64,000 nucleotides of DNA from Mucilaginibacter sp. OK098 (GCF_900142915.1 NZ_FRCM01000007.1:124001-188000); one strand, 5' to 3'. Shown: positions 37,248-45,564, numbered from the stretch's first letter. Program-made: numbers and translations. Notes: generated from the sequence alone by a model not told the origin.

Positions 37248-38042
37248 TTAACGATGAATAAGCGTAAAGATAATTAACGCCGTATTGAACAAGAGTAACG
37301 CAGGTTGAAAGACAGTGCTGGTAAAACTTTGAAAGTTATCAGTGCGGGTTGCCCGTTTATTTTGTGCAATGTAAATTATATCTCCATTTTGTAATACGGT
37401 TCTCGGGTCGTTAATTGATTGTATATTACTCAGATCAACTAAAATTACCTTAGGATTTTTTTCAGTCCCCCTGATGATCTTTATATTGGTTTCATTTGCT
37501 TTATCAGTAATGCCGCCTGCAGCACCTATCATCTCAATTAACGTTGTATGGGCTTTAGTTAAAGGGAAATTTCCCTGCCCTTTTATTTCTCCAAGTATTG
37601 TTACCTTCAGGCTTACAATTTTCAGTTCAATTATCGGGTTTACCAGCACATCTTTACGGTAGGCGTCTTCTACCAGCTTTTGAGCTTCGGTACGTGTATA
37701 CCCGGCAACCTTTATGCGACCAATGGCAGGCAATATAACTGTGCCATCATCATCAACCTGGAAGTTCTGGTCGGTACCTGCAGAGGTTCCGCTCCCTAAA
37801 ACATTGGTGTTTATAGCAGCACTTGACGTATTAGTAACAAGGTATTTAGTATCCTGCAGATTACGCACCTGGATAACATCCTGCGCTTTTATCCGGTATT
37901 CACTAATTACATCAGCGCTATTGTAAGCACTATCGCTAATCGCATTTTTTTGCTGAAAAAGCGTCTGGTACTGCCTGGTTGAGCAAGAGGTGCAAATTAA
38001 AAAAAGTCCGAAAATTAAATAAGTATAAATTATATGACGCAT
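37248..38042 (-). CDS. wza: Wza-like outer membrane polysaccharide export lipoprotein
   Basis: I take the start at 38042 (residues 1-264). The longer ATG at 38087 adds 15 residues before the signal peptide. A lipoprotein signal is followed by TSCSTRQ, giving Cys20. YRIKAQDVIQVRNLQD starts the polysaccharide export domain. VTILGEIKGQGNFPL is the SLBB segment, and a single C-terminal hydrophobic helix closes the protein, probably the outer-membrane ring helix. It abuts the kinase gene by one base. A candidate promoter lies just upstream, and the gene is the first of the large operon. Confidence 0.9.
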   Translation of the reverse strand: MRHIIYTYLIFGLFLICTSCSTRQYQTLFQQKNAISDSAYNSADVISEYRIKAQDVIQVRNLQDTKYLVTNTSSAAINTNVLGSGTSAGTDQNFQVDDDGTVILPAIGRIKVAGYTRTEAQKLVEDAYRKDVLVNPIIELKIVSLKVTILGEIKGQGNFPLTKAHTTLIEMIGAAGGITDKANETNIKIIRGTEKNPKVILVDLSNIQSINDPRTVLQNGDIIYIAQNKRATRTDNFQSFTSTVFQPALLLFNTALIIFTLIHR

Positions 38043-38059
38043 AGATACACTTGCATACT

Positions 38060-38088
38060 TAAATGTAATGATTCCAAAATTAAACAAA
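38060..38088 (-). promoter_or_regulatory. Candidate promoter of the glycan operon
   Basis: On the minus strand TTTG (38085-38088) is followed 17 bases later by TACATTTA (38060-38067), seven of eight positions of the Bacteroidota -7 box TAnnTTTG. The spacer is a little shorter than the usual 19-21. The predicted start would be about 10 bases before the wza start, a very short leader, so this is weak. Confidence 0.3.
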
Positions 38089-38119
38089 ATTGCGAGTATA
38101 ACTGCGTATTTTTGCTGAA

Positions 38120-38866
38120 GTGCCAGATTTTAAAATTTCTTTAATAACAGTCGTCTACAATGCTGAAAGCACCATTGCTGCTTGTATCGAATCTGTAATA
38201 ACACAAAGCTTTAATAACATTGAACATATCATTATTGATGGGGCATCAACCGATGGCACAATCAAGGTCATTGAAAAATACAAGCAGCACCTAACTCACT
38301 TCGTTTCAGAACCCGACAAGGGCATATACGATGGCATGAACAAAGGTATTAAACTAGCCACCGGTGATGTTGTTGGAACACTTAATGCCGATGATTTTTT
38401 TGCTGATAATACCGTATTAAGCGTTATAGCCGATGCGTTTGCAAAAAAAAATACAGATATTGTATATGGTGACCTGGATTATATAAATGCAGGCGGAAAA
38501 GTTATCCGCAAATGGCGATCAGGCACATTTACATCCAAAAGCTTTAATCTTGGCTGGATGCCTCCGCATCCTACTTTTTATTGCAAACGTAATTTATTTG
38601 AAAAGTTCGGGTTCTACAGCCTTAATTATGGCACGGCAGCGGATTACGAATTAATGCTCAGGTACTTGTATATCAACAAGTTAACCGCATCTCACATAAA
38701 TACAGTAATAATTAAGATGAAAACCGGTGGAAAAAGCAACAAAAGCTTAAGCAACCGCGTAAAAGGATTATTCTTTGACTTAAGAGCAATGAGGAATAAC
38801 AAAATTTTGCTGCCAATTTTAGCATTAATAGTTAAACCGATACGCAAGATTATTCAATACTTTTAA
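38120..38866 (+). CDS. GT2 glycosyltransferase, WcaA-like
   Basis: 248 residues, starting at a GTG at 38120. ISLITVVYNAESTI, HIIIDGASTDGTIKVIEKY and the segment HFVSEPDKGIYDGMNKGIKLATGDVVGTLNADDFF follow the colanic-acid-type GT2 pattern, with the DXD as NADDFF. The C-terminal half is shorter than other GT2 enzymes here. It is divergent from wza with 77 bp between them. Being next to the WecA-like gene, it may act early in glycan assembly. Confidence 0.87.
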   Translation: MPDFKISLITVVYNAESTIAACIESVITQSFNNIEHIIIDGASTDGTIKVIEKYKQHLTHFVSEPDKGIYDGMNKGIKLATGDVVGTLNADDFFADNTVLSVIADAFAKKNTDIVYGDLDYINAGGKVIRKWRSGTFTSKSFNLGWMPPHPTFYCKRNLFEKFGFYSLNYGTAADYELMLRYLYINKLTASHINTVIIKMKTGGKSNKSLSNRVKGLFFDLRAMRNNKILLPILALIVKPIRKIIQYF

Positions 38867-38977
38867 TCAAGGTGAAAGAATGTTAGTATGTTAATAAGAA
38901 GTGTCCATATTAATTAATATTTATTATTTACTTGCACCACTAATATTAACTATTGTATAACTAGCGTAACTATAAAG

Positions 38978-40081
38978 ATGATGGAATTTTTACATAATTA
39001 CACTTTTATATATTATGTCTTCATCGTCGCCATTTCTTTGCTGATCACTTCTTTTGCTATCCCATCAATTTTACACGTAGCCCGCTTTCGCCACCTATAC
39101 GATGATCTTGGCCATTTCAGAAAAGAGCATGATCACGGTATCCCAAGGCTTGGCGGAGTAGCTATTTTTGTTGGTTTCACTATCACTTCGTTATTATTCT
39201 GTATGACTGATAAGTCATTACCTATAAATTATTTACTTACTGCCTGCATAATTTTATTTGCAATGGGCATAAAAGATGATCTTTCGGGTGTAAACTCCAA
39301 TACAAAATTCATTATACAATTTATTGTTTGTGCCATACTGGTAATATTAGGTAATATACGCTTAACCGGCATGTATGGCGTGTTTGGCATTTACGAGTTG
39401 CCTTATGTAGTAAGCGTGGGCTTATCAATTTTAATAATTTTAATGGTTGTTAATGCTTTTAATTTGATTGACGGCATTGATGGTTTAGCGGCTACAACCG
39501 GCATTATTGCTAATGGCTCTTTTGCAATATTGTTTATATACGAAAAACAATATGAGCTGGCGGCGGTTTCGCTCGCTATGGCAGGCTCTGTATTAGGATT
39601 TTTGAGATTTAATTTAACCCCCGCCAAAATATTTATGGGCGATACCGGCTCATTATTAATCGGGTTAATATCGGCAGTAATGGCTTTAAAGTTTATTGAA
39701 GTAAATATGCATACCGTAAACAAGCTGCCCCAATTGTATGAGGCGCCTGCATTAACCGTTGCCATATTGATAGGCCCCATATTTGATACGATCCGCGTAT
39801 TTGTGATACGGATATCAAAAGGAGGCTCACCTTTTAATGCTGATCGCAATCACATTCACCACCGTATGTTAAAGCTTGGTTTTAATCATTTACAAACCAC
39901 CCTTATTTTAACCGGCGTCAATATTACAGCCATATTTATGGTGCTTTTACTAAAAGCATATAGTAACTCTATCCTTATAGTTTTAATTGTATTAATGTCG
40001 CTGACATTTAACTGGCTCATCACTTTCTTTATCCGCTCAAAAGAGCGCGAAAGTTTGGCGCTTCGCAATTTGTTTATTTAA
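38978..40081 (+). CDS. WecA/MraY-like polyprenyl-phosphate sugar-1-phosphate transferase
   Basis: 367 residues with about ten hydrophobic segments. GIPRLGG (54-60), the KDD at 99-101, NAFNLIDGIDGLA at 159-171, FMGDTGSLLIG at 219-229 and NADRNHIHHRML at 287-298 are the catalytic motifs of the WecA/TagO/MraY superfamily. It moves a sugar-1-phosphate, commonly GlcNAc-1-P, to undecaprenyl phosphate to start glycan synthesis at the inner membrane. As the only initiating enzyme visible, it probably primes the locus. Whether it is WecA-like or a closer TagO relative cannot be told from sequence. Confidence 0.92.
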   Translation: MMEFLHNYTFIYYVFIVAISLLITSFAIPSILHVARFRHLYDDLGHFRKEHDHGIPRLGGVAIFVGFTITSLLFCMTDKSLPINYLLTACIILFAMGIKDDLSGVNSNTKFIIQFIVCAILVILGNIRLTGMYGVFGIYELPYVVSVGLSILIILMVVNAFNLIDGIDGLAATTGIIANGSFAILFIYEKQYELAAVSLAMAGSVLGFLRFNLTPAKIFMGDTGSLLIGLISAVMALKFIEVNMHTVNKLPQLYEAPALTVAILIGPIFDTIRVFVIRISKGGSPFNADRNHIHHRMLKLGFNHLQTTLILTGVNITAIFMVLLLKAYSNSILIVLIVLMSLTFNWLITFFIRSKERESLALRNLFI

Positions 40082-40166
40082 GCATTTCTGCCAATTTATC
40101 CTTTCAAAATTACTTTAGCCGGTATTTACAAACCGCTTTAAAATATTTCTGCTCCTTAATTTTAGT

Positions 40167-40174
40167 TAAATTTG
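40167..40174 (+). promoter_or_regulatory. Candidate -7 box upstream of gapA
   Basis: TAAATTTG is an exact match to the Bacteroidota consensus TAnnTTTG. It ends 19 bases before the gapA start, so transcription would begin close to position 40181 with a leader of about 13 bases. No matching TTG was found at the -33 position, only TTTC at 40146. Confidence 0.4.
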
Positions 40175-40193
40175 CAGCCTTATATTTTAAACC

Positions 40194-41189
40194 ATGAGGA
40201 TTGCTGTAAACGGGTTCGGGCGTATCGGGCGCATTTTTTTAAGAAATATTTTGAACAGGCCAGGTATAGCTGTTATAGCTATTAATGATCTGACTGATAC
40301 TAAAACGCTTGCCCATCTTTTTAAATACGACTCTGTACACCGTGGTTTTAAGGGCACCGTCACCTATGATGACAACCATTTATATATAAATGACCGGGCC
40401 ATAAAAGTATTTGCAGAACCTGATCCTACAGCATTGCCATGGAAACAATTGGAGATCGATCTGGTAATTGAATCAACCGGTAAATTCACCTCAAAGCAAG
40501 GCGCTGAATGCCACCTTGAAGCGGGTGCCCGCCAGGTTATCATTTCAGCGCCCGGCACTGACAAAAGTGTCCCCACAGTTGTGTTGGGTGTAAATGACGG
40601 CTTGGTTGACCTGAGGTCGCCAATATTATCAAATGCCTCCTGCACTACAAATAATGTGGCTGCCATGGTTAAAATACTTGATGATAACTGGGAGATTATT
40701 GACGGCTACATTACTACCGTACATTCAATGACGGGCGACCAAAACCTTCATGACGCACCTCATAAAGACCTGCGGAGGGCAAGGGCGGCATCAGGCTCTA
40801 TCATCCCAACAACCACCGGGGCTGCCAAGGCTATTACCGCAATATTCCCTCATTTGGAAGGGCGGCTGGGTGGCGCAGGAATCCGTGTGCCGGTTTTAAA
40901 TGGTTCCTTAACAGATTTTACATGCAGCTTAAAAAAACAACCAACAGTTGAGGCAATTAATCTTGCTTTTAAACAGGCAGCAGAAGGCGCTATGAAAAAT
41001 GTTTTGGAATATACCGAAGATCCAATCGTATCAACCGATATATTAGGGAACACCCATAGCTGCATATTTGATGCCCAGCTTACTTCAATTGTTGGAGGAC
41101 TGGTAAAGGTTGTGGGATGGTATGATAATGAAATGGGCTATTCAAGCCGCCTGGCTGATTTGGTTGAGAAGATAAGTAAGATGAATTAG
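40194..41189 (+). CDS. gapA: Glyceraldehyde-3-phosphate dehydrogenase, type I
   Basis: 331 residues. GFGRIG at 7-12 is the NAD loop and SNASCTTN at 146-153 contains the catalytic Cys150. The general-base His is H177 in TTVHSMT, and the C-terminal WYDNEMGYS is universal. It oxidises glyceraldehyde-3-phosphate to 1,3-bisphosphoglycerate, the step before pgk. The residues after the second strand (AINDLTD) favour NAD over NADP. It is cytoplasmic. The gene is followed by a probable bidirectional terminator shared with the convergent GT11 gene. Confidence 0.95.
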   Translation: MRIAVNGFGRIGRIFLRNILNRPGIAVIAINDLTDTKTLAHLFKYDSVHRGFKGTVTYDDNHLYINDRAIKVFAEPDPTALPWKQLEIDLVIESTGKFTSKQGAECHLEAGARQVIISAPGTDKSVPTVVLGVNDGLVDLRSPILSNASCTTNNVAAMVKILDDNWEIIDGYITTVHSMTGDQNLHDAPHKDLRRARAASGSIIPTTTGAAKAITAIFPHLEGRLGGAGIRVPVLNGSLTDFTCSLKKQPTVEAINLAFKQAAEGAMKNVLEYTEDPIVSTDILGNTHSCIFDAQLTSIVGGLVKVVGWYDNEMGYSSRLADLVEKISKMN

Positions 41190-41195
41190 TTTCAA

Positions 41196-41220
41196 GTCAA
41201 TTATAAATTGACGGTTAGTT
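41196..41220. terminator. Hairpin between gapA and the convergent GT11 gene
   Basis: GTCAATTATAAATTGAC (41196-41212) folds as a 7-bp stem with a 3-base loop. A T-rich segment, GGTTAGTTTTTAGT, follows on the plus strand. On the minus strand an A/T-rich segment lies after it as well. The convergent gene order makes a shared terminator sensible. The stem is AT-rich, so it is only of moderate strength. Confidence 0.5.
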
Positions 41221-41238
41221 TTTAGTCTCAATGCCAGT

Positions 41239-42108
41239 TTAAAACACCGGTACCTGGATCCAGTTTTCAGGATATATTTTGGATGGATGATCTTCACCCT
41301 TTAGGAAACCAAGGAAGTGTTTCGGGCAATAAACTGCTTTACTTTTCTTATTATTTAAATAAGCAGCCCACCAGCTGAATGTGCTATTGGCTATTATACA
41401 AACATCTGCATTCATCATCAGCTGAAAATCAACGATCTCGCTTTCATTCGAAAAATACTTATTTTCAAGATAATCAAACTCCTTGCGTATGGTATCTATT
41501 TCATCAGACATTATTACGTAAAAATTATCAGGGGTATGGACCTCCCTAATTACTTTATGATAATAACCCAGCGGTAAAACCAGGCTGTCTTTATTGCCTG
41601 TTGCAGTTTTATAATCTGCCATCCTGATATGGATAACAACAACAGATTGGTATTTTTTTAGCCAGCTAAACTTTTGAGCATACGCTTTTAAATATTTCGA
41701 TTTTATTGAATACGCTTTTAACAGCTCATCCGCATATGCTTTAAAATATATTTCAGACTGGTAAAATCCATAATACAATGCACTATCATCAGCTTTTTGT
41801 AAAACCGAGTTTGGATCTTCGTTTATATCTATAAGGATATGCCGCTTTGTTAGCCGGTTACAAACCCTGTTATAAAAACCCCGCCTTAAGTAATGACTAA
41901 AAAACAATTTAAACCCAGCATGATCAAATAGCAACTTATCCAGGTAGTAAAAAAAGTTTTTTTCAAGCTCAAAATACTTGTAAAGGTCAATAGGGGTACC
42001 ATTTTTTACCAGGAAGAATGGGGTATTAAGTTTTTTATGCTGATTGTAAATAAATGCATACTGAAACAGCTGGTTTCCAAGACCGCCGGATAATACTATA
42101 GCTATCAT
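41239..42108 (-). CDS. Alpha-1,2-fucosyltransferase family (GT11), displaced copy
   Basis: 289 residues: GGLGNQLFQYAFI from residue 8, HIRMADY at 160-166 and NSTFSWWAAYLN from 241. The central block (IDLYKYFELEK, GFKLFFSHYLRRGFYN) and the NSTFSWWAAYLN end match the GT11 at 3286-4176, so these two are the closest pair. It stands alone between gapA and the small lipoprotein gene, outside the large operon and inside the glycolytic neighbourhood. It probably reached here by duplication or transfer. It has its own upstream region of 180 bp with no ORF. Confidence 0.88.
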   Translation of the reverse strand: MIAIVLSGGLGNQLFQYAFIYNQHKKLNTPFFLVKNGTPIDLYKYFELEKNFFYYLDKLLFDHAGFKLFFSHYLRRGFYNRVCNRLTKRHILIDINEDPNSVLQKADDSALYYGFYQSEIYFKAYADELLKAYSIKSKYLKAYAQKFSWLKKYQSVVVIHIRMADYKTATGNKDSLVLPLGYYHKVIREVHTPDNFYVIMSDEIDTIRKEFDYLENKYFSNESEIVDFQLMMNADVCIIANSTFSWWAAYLNNKKSKAVYCPKHFLGFLKGEDHPSKIYPENWIQVPVF

Positions 42109-42288
42109 ATTTCAGTAAACCAAAGGCAGCAATAATCATTGGGGATAAGCCTGAAATTCAAAGTCTGTTTAAATTATTAATCAGCCTAAAATTAAGGATA
42201 TTATTTAATAATCAGGCAGACCCGGTTATTATGAAAAAAGCATCGGCCACCTTATTCAACCCCATTAATTAAATCTTCCTTAATCAGC
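42109..42288. other. AT-rich gap around a lone GT11 gene
   Basis: No gene was seen. It has AT-rich sequence and a short GCATCGGCCACCTTATTCAACC segment. No clear promoter or repeat. Confidence 0.4.
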
Positions 42289-42936
42289 CTACTTCACATA
42301 CTGCAAATAGGCAACTGCGCTGGTAACCGGGTAATTTTTTTGGTTGTAGTAAGTATATGATGAAAAAGTTAGCAAATCGTCAGTTTTACCCAGCAGCAGG
42401 TTTTGTTGATCTGTAGCTAACTGGTTAGAGCCATACATTTTTGAAAACGTTAATAAACGGTGCACGTTTATCTTAACCACTTTTACGCCGCTTATAGTGG
42501 TATCTGATATCGACTTAAACTTTACGTTATTTAAGTTATCATCAACAAAGTTAAAAGTTGTTTGCCCTTCCTGGTTTAAGGTTGTAAAATCAAATGCCCC
42601 CAGCGAAGTTTTTTTAAGGTCCTCTTTTAAATGAACGGCCGATGTTTTCTTGTAGCCGTCGGCAAGTACAAAAAGATTTACATTTTCATCATATGCTAAT
42701 ATTAAGGTTTTACCCGAAACACTGGTTAAAACCTTTTGTCCGTAAATTACAAAGGCCACCATATGCAGGGAATCGTCAAGGCTTAGCTTTTTTATAGTAT
42801 CTGTTGGCGACGATGCCGGGTTTCCTGTAGTTGGATTCCCGATGATTGGGTTGCTGTTGCCCGGTGTAACATCAGCTTGCTTGGTGCAACCCCAAAGTAT
42901 CACAGAAACTAAGATTATCGAAAATAAGGTTCTCAT
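42289..42936 (-). CDS. Small secreted lipoprotein of unknown function
   Basis: 215 residues. MRTLFSIILVSVILWGCTKQ has a lipobox with Cys17, followed by a low-complexity linker with repeated GNP units (GNSNPIIGNPTTGNPASS). The rest is a predicted soluble domain of about 170 residues with no family I recognise. It would be lipid-anchored at the membrane. The base use looks like the neighbouring genes. It is a single-gene unit read away from the GNAT gene. Confidence 0.7.
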   Translation of the reverse strand: MRTLFSIILVSVILWGCTKQADVTPGNSNPIIGNPTTGNPASSPTDTIKKLSLDDSLHMVAFVIYGQKVLTSVSGKTLILAYDENVNLFVLADGYKKTSAVHLKEDLKKTSLGAFDFTTLNQEGQTTFNFVDDNLNNVKFKSISDTTISGVKVVKINVHRLLTFSKMYGSNQLATDQQNLLLGKTDDLLTFSSYTYYNQKNYPVTSAVAYLQYVK

Positions 42937-43146
42937 AATAAAAACTCAATAGGTAATAAGTCAGGTATAACTATACAATAGTTGTGCTACTTTTATCGCA
43001 TTTTGCCAAAAACGGTTAATTGCCTGATAAAACAGTTAATTATAGCGCAACATTATTTTATTGGCCAACTTATACGGGAGAAAAATTAATAAGTTTGGGG
43101 AAAAATCTGCTCACTTATATAGAAAACAGGTAACCATTTTAATTGA

Positions 43147-43581
43147 ATGATAAAGTTTATTGCTGTTGATGAATTGCTTGCTATCCGTAATGAGGTTTTG
43201 CGCGAAGGGAAATTAGCCCCTGATGAATGCATTTTCCCGTCTGATAGTTTACCGGGCGCTTTTCATTTAGGCTATTACGCGGGCGATGAGCTTGCCTGCA
43301 TTGCATCTTTCCATCCGCAAGGTTATGGCGAATTTACCGGTGCGGGTTACCAGCTGCGCGGCATGGCTACTGTTGAGGCATACCGGGGAAAAGGGTATGG
43401 CAACCAGTTGCTCAACTTTGCCATAGTTTACCTGCGGGGGCAAAAGGCAAATTACCTTTGGTGCAACGCCCGTAAAAAGGCGCTGCAGTTTTACCTGAAT
43501 ATGGGTTTCGAGGTTATATCTGCTGAGTTTGAAGTGCCCGATATAGGGCCCCATTATGTACTTTACGTTAAAATCAGGTGA
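43147..43581 (+). CDS. GNAT-family N-acetyltransferase
   Basis: 144 residues. The acetyl-CoA loop is YQLRGMATVEAYRGKGYGNQLL, with R80-GKGYG as the R/Q-x-x-G-x-G/A motif, and the following LWCNARKKALQFYLNMGFEV is the usual C-terminal strand and helix. It matches small GNAT proteins that acetylate amines or amino acids. The substrate is unknown. A TAAGTTTG box (43090-43097), matching the Bacteroidota -7 consensus, lies about 50 bases upstream, but no good -33 element is at the right distance. Confidence 0.85.
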   Translation: MIKFIAVDELLAIRNEVLREGKLAPDECIFPSDSLPGAFHLGYYAGDELACIASFHPQGYGEFTGAGYQLRGMATVEAYRGKGYGNQLLNFAIVYLRGQKANYLWCNARKKALQFYLNMGFEVISAEFEVPDIGPHYVLYVKIR

Positions 43582-43743
43582 TTTTTGCATTAATTGAAAC
43601 ACCTTTTTAACTTTTACGTTCGGATTTTAGAATTAAATGCTGAATTTGGCGGCCTAATAAATTACTTACATCAAACTATATGAAGCTGAATAGTGTTCTG
43701 CCTTATGGCGGGCATATTCATCGTCATTAAAACTAACTGCTAA

Positions 43744-44934
43744 ATGAAAACTATCGACCAAATTAGCTTTGCCGGAAAACGCGCCCTTATCAGGGTTGAT
43801 TTTAACGTACCACTTGATAAGGATTATAACATTACCGATGATAACCGGATGACGGCTGCACTGCCTACCATTAAAAAGATCCTTAAAGATGGCGGAGCAG
43901 TGATCCTGATGTCGCACCTGGGCAGACCAAAAGGCGGTCCGGAAGAAAAATATTCGTTAAAACACATTGTTGCTCATTTAGCTGATCTGCTCGGGCAGCA
44001 GGTTGAGTTTGCAGATGATTGCATTGGCGCCGATGCCCTTGCCAAATCAAAAGCATTAGGAAAAGGCGAAGTGCTTTTGTTGGAGAACCTGCGTTTTTAT
44101 AAGGAAGAAGAAAAAGGCGACAAAGATTTTGCCGAAAAGCTTTCAAAGCTGGGGGATATTTATGTAAACGATGCCTTTGGAACCGCACACCGTGCACATG
44201 CCTCAACAGCCATAATTGCACAGTTTTTCCCTAAAGCCAAATACTTTGGTTACCTGATGGCCGGCGAGCTGGCAAACGCCGAAAAGGTATTGAACGGCGC
44301 AGCAAAACCTTTCACCGCTATTATGGGCGGCGCCAAGGTATCTGACAAGATTGAACTGATCGAGAAGCTGCTGGATAAGGTTGATAACCTGATCATCGGT
44401 GGTGGTATGGCTTATACCTTTGCAAAAGCACAGGGTGGCAACATCGGCAAATCATTGGTCGAAGCCGACAAGCTTGATCTTGCGCTGACCCTGATCCAAA
44501 AAGCAAAAGACAAACGCGTTAATTTATTGTTGCCTACAGATTCAGTTATTGCTGATAATTTCAGCAACGATGCCAATACCGATAAGGCGCAAAACGATAA
44601 TATAAAAGACGGCTGGATGGGTTTGGATATAGGTCCGGATTCAATTGCAGCATTCTCAAAAGTAGTTGAAGCATCAAAAACCATATTGTGGAACGGCCCT
44701 ATGGGTGTTTTTGAAATGGCAAAGTTTGAAGCCGGCACCAAGGCAATTGCCGAAGCCGTAGTTACTGCAACAGAAAATGGCGCATTCTCATTAATAGGCG
44801 GCGGTGATTCCGCAGCAGCGGTAGCCAAGTTTAACTTTACCGATGACGTGAGCTATGTATCAACCGGCGGCGGCGCTTTGTTAGAATACATGGAGGGTAA
44901 GGAATTACCAGGCGTGAAAGCGATAAATGAATAA
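43744..44934 (+). CDS. pgk: Phosphoglycerate kinase
   Basis: 396 residues. RVDFNVPLD at 17-25, HLGRPKGG from about 58, GGAKVSDKIELI near 198 and GPMGVFE near 318 are typical, as is GGGDSAAA at the C-terminal ADP site. Length is normal for a bacterial Pgk. It converts 1,3-bisphosphoglycerate and ADP to 3-phosphoglycerate and ATP, the step after gapA. A strong terminator follows at 44999-45030. Confidence 0.96.
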   Translation: MKTIDQISFAGKRALIRVDFNVPLDKDYNITDDNRMTAALPTIKKILKDGGAVILMSHLGRPKGGPEEKYSLKHIVAHLADLLGQQVEFADDCIGADALAKSKALGKGEVLLLENLRFYKEEEKGDKDFAEKLSKLGDIYVNDAFGTAHRAHASTAIIAQFFPKAKYFGYLMAGELANAEKVLNGAAKPFTAIMGGAKVSDKIELIEKLLDKVDNLIIGGGMAYTFAKAQGGNIGKSLVEADKLDLALTLIQKAKDKRVNLLLPTDSVIADNFSNDANTDKAQNDNIKDGWMGLDIGPDSIAAFSKVVEASKTILWNGPMGVFEMAKFEAGTKAIAEAVVTATENGAFSLIGGGDSAAAVAKFNFTDDVSYVSTGGGALLEYMEGKELPGVKAINE

Positions 44935-44952
44935 GTTTAGAATCAAGACATA

Positions 44953-44969
44953 AGAGCCAGGAATCAAGA
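44953..44969 (+). repeat. 17-bp intergenic word, copy 1 (one mismatch)
   Basis: AGAGCCAGGAATCAAGA lies just after pgk and matches AGAGTCAGGAATCAAGA at 56671-56687 and 59674-59690 with one difference. All three sites are intergenic. No ORF covers them. Confidence 0.6.
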
Positions 44970-44998
44970 TAAATAGGGACTGATTTTATAAATATGTT

Positions 44999-45030
44999 AA
45001 AGAGGTGAGCTGTGCTTGCCTCTTTTTTTT
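44999..45030 (+). terminator. Rho-independent terminator after pgk
   Basis: AAAGAGGTGAGC pairs with GCTTGCCTCTTT across a TGT loop, including two G-U pairs, and is followed by a tract of T residues (45023-45030). It lies 65 bases after the pgk stop. Confidence 0.85.
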
Positions 45031-45166
45031 GAACTAGGATTTTTCACAAGTTGTTTGTTTTTTTAAGGCATTCAAGAAGGTTTCACCGTTTACCTGATTT
45101 TAGGATTAAAGGATGAATGCCGGCAAAATCATGTCTATCCTTAAATCCTACAAATGATGGTTCAAA
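45031..45166. repeat. 136-bp repeat framing the toxin-antitoxin pair, left copy
   Basis: This stretch and 45898-46033 are direct repeats of equal length with no gaps and about nine of ten bases identical. Inside are AGGATTAAAGGAT and ATCCTTAAATCCT as an imperfect dyad that can form a hairpin. Its ends are weakly inverted: the right end ATGGTTC mirrors GAAC at the left. It could be a MITE-like or REP-like element. Confidence 0.75.
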
Positions 45167-45306
45167 TATTAGGCGCTAAGCACTTTTGCCTCACCTGCCC
45201 CACTCCTCCATAAACCGGGACAGGCAAGACAGCCGTGACAGCACACAAGCCCCTTTCCTAAATACGCTTACAGAAGTTAGAATTTGCAGAATTAAATATT
45301 AAATTT
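45167..45306. other. Intergenic stretch upstream of the antitoxin
   Basis: Non-coding by all six frames. It holds a GC-richer segment (CTGCCCCACTCC near 45199) and, at its right end, a perfect TAAATTTG box at 45300-45307. With a TTG-like TTA at 45277-45279, 20 bases upstream, this is a fair promoter for the antitoxin-toxin pair. Confidence 0.45.
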
Positions 45307-45307
45307 G
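45300..45307 (+). promoter_or_regulatory. Candidate -7 box of the toxin-antitoxin operon
   Basis: TAAATTTG is an exact match to TAnnTTTG. Transcription would begin about seven bases downstream, after the GTG at 45307, which supports the ATG at 45325 as the real start of the antitoxin. Confidence 0.45.
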
Positions 45308-45324
45308 TGTATACGCATTATGTT

Positions 45325-45564
45325 ATGACTACCACAGCTATCCGTCAAAAATTGATGACCTATCTCGCCGACGCCGATGACAGTAAGGTAAAAGCTATTT
45401 ATACGCTTGTTGAAGAAGATATGAATAAAACGGATGTCTTTAAACTGACTGACGAACAGCTACAAATATTAGATACAGAGCGTGAAATGCACCTGGCCGG
45501 TAAAACAAAATCATATACACGACAGGAAGCAACCGAAATTATTAAGGGACAGCGCAGTTTTTAA
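45325..45564 (+). CDS. Antitoxin-like protein of a RelE/ParE-type module
   Basis: 79 residues from the ATG at 45325. A GTG at 45307 is possible, but the candidate -7 box would then overlap it. The sequence starts MTTTAIRQKLMTYLADADDSKV and ends with SYTRQEATEIIKGQRSF, the Phe-ending tail often seen in small antitoxins that sit before RelE/ParE toxins. The stop TAA overlaps the toxin ATG by one base (TAATG). It probably binds and blocks the toxin and represses the operon. The exact family was not checked. Confidence 0.75.
   Translation: MTTTAIRQKLMTYLADADDSKVKAIYTLVEEDMNKTDVFKLTDEQLQILDTEREMHLAGKTKSYTRQEATEIIKGQRSF

Noticed and set aside
39403..39849. 148-residue ORF on the minus strand
   Set aside because: It is antisense to the WecA-like gene and has no motif; the plus-strand gene has all catalytic motifs.
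44412..44828. 138-residue minus-strand ORF
   Set aside because: Antisense to pgk, low-complexity Ala/Ser composition typical of a shadow frame.
45031..45166. Complete insertion sequence
   Set aside because: No transposase ORF is present between or beside the repeats; only the short repeated units are seen.
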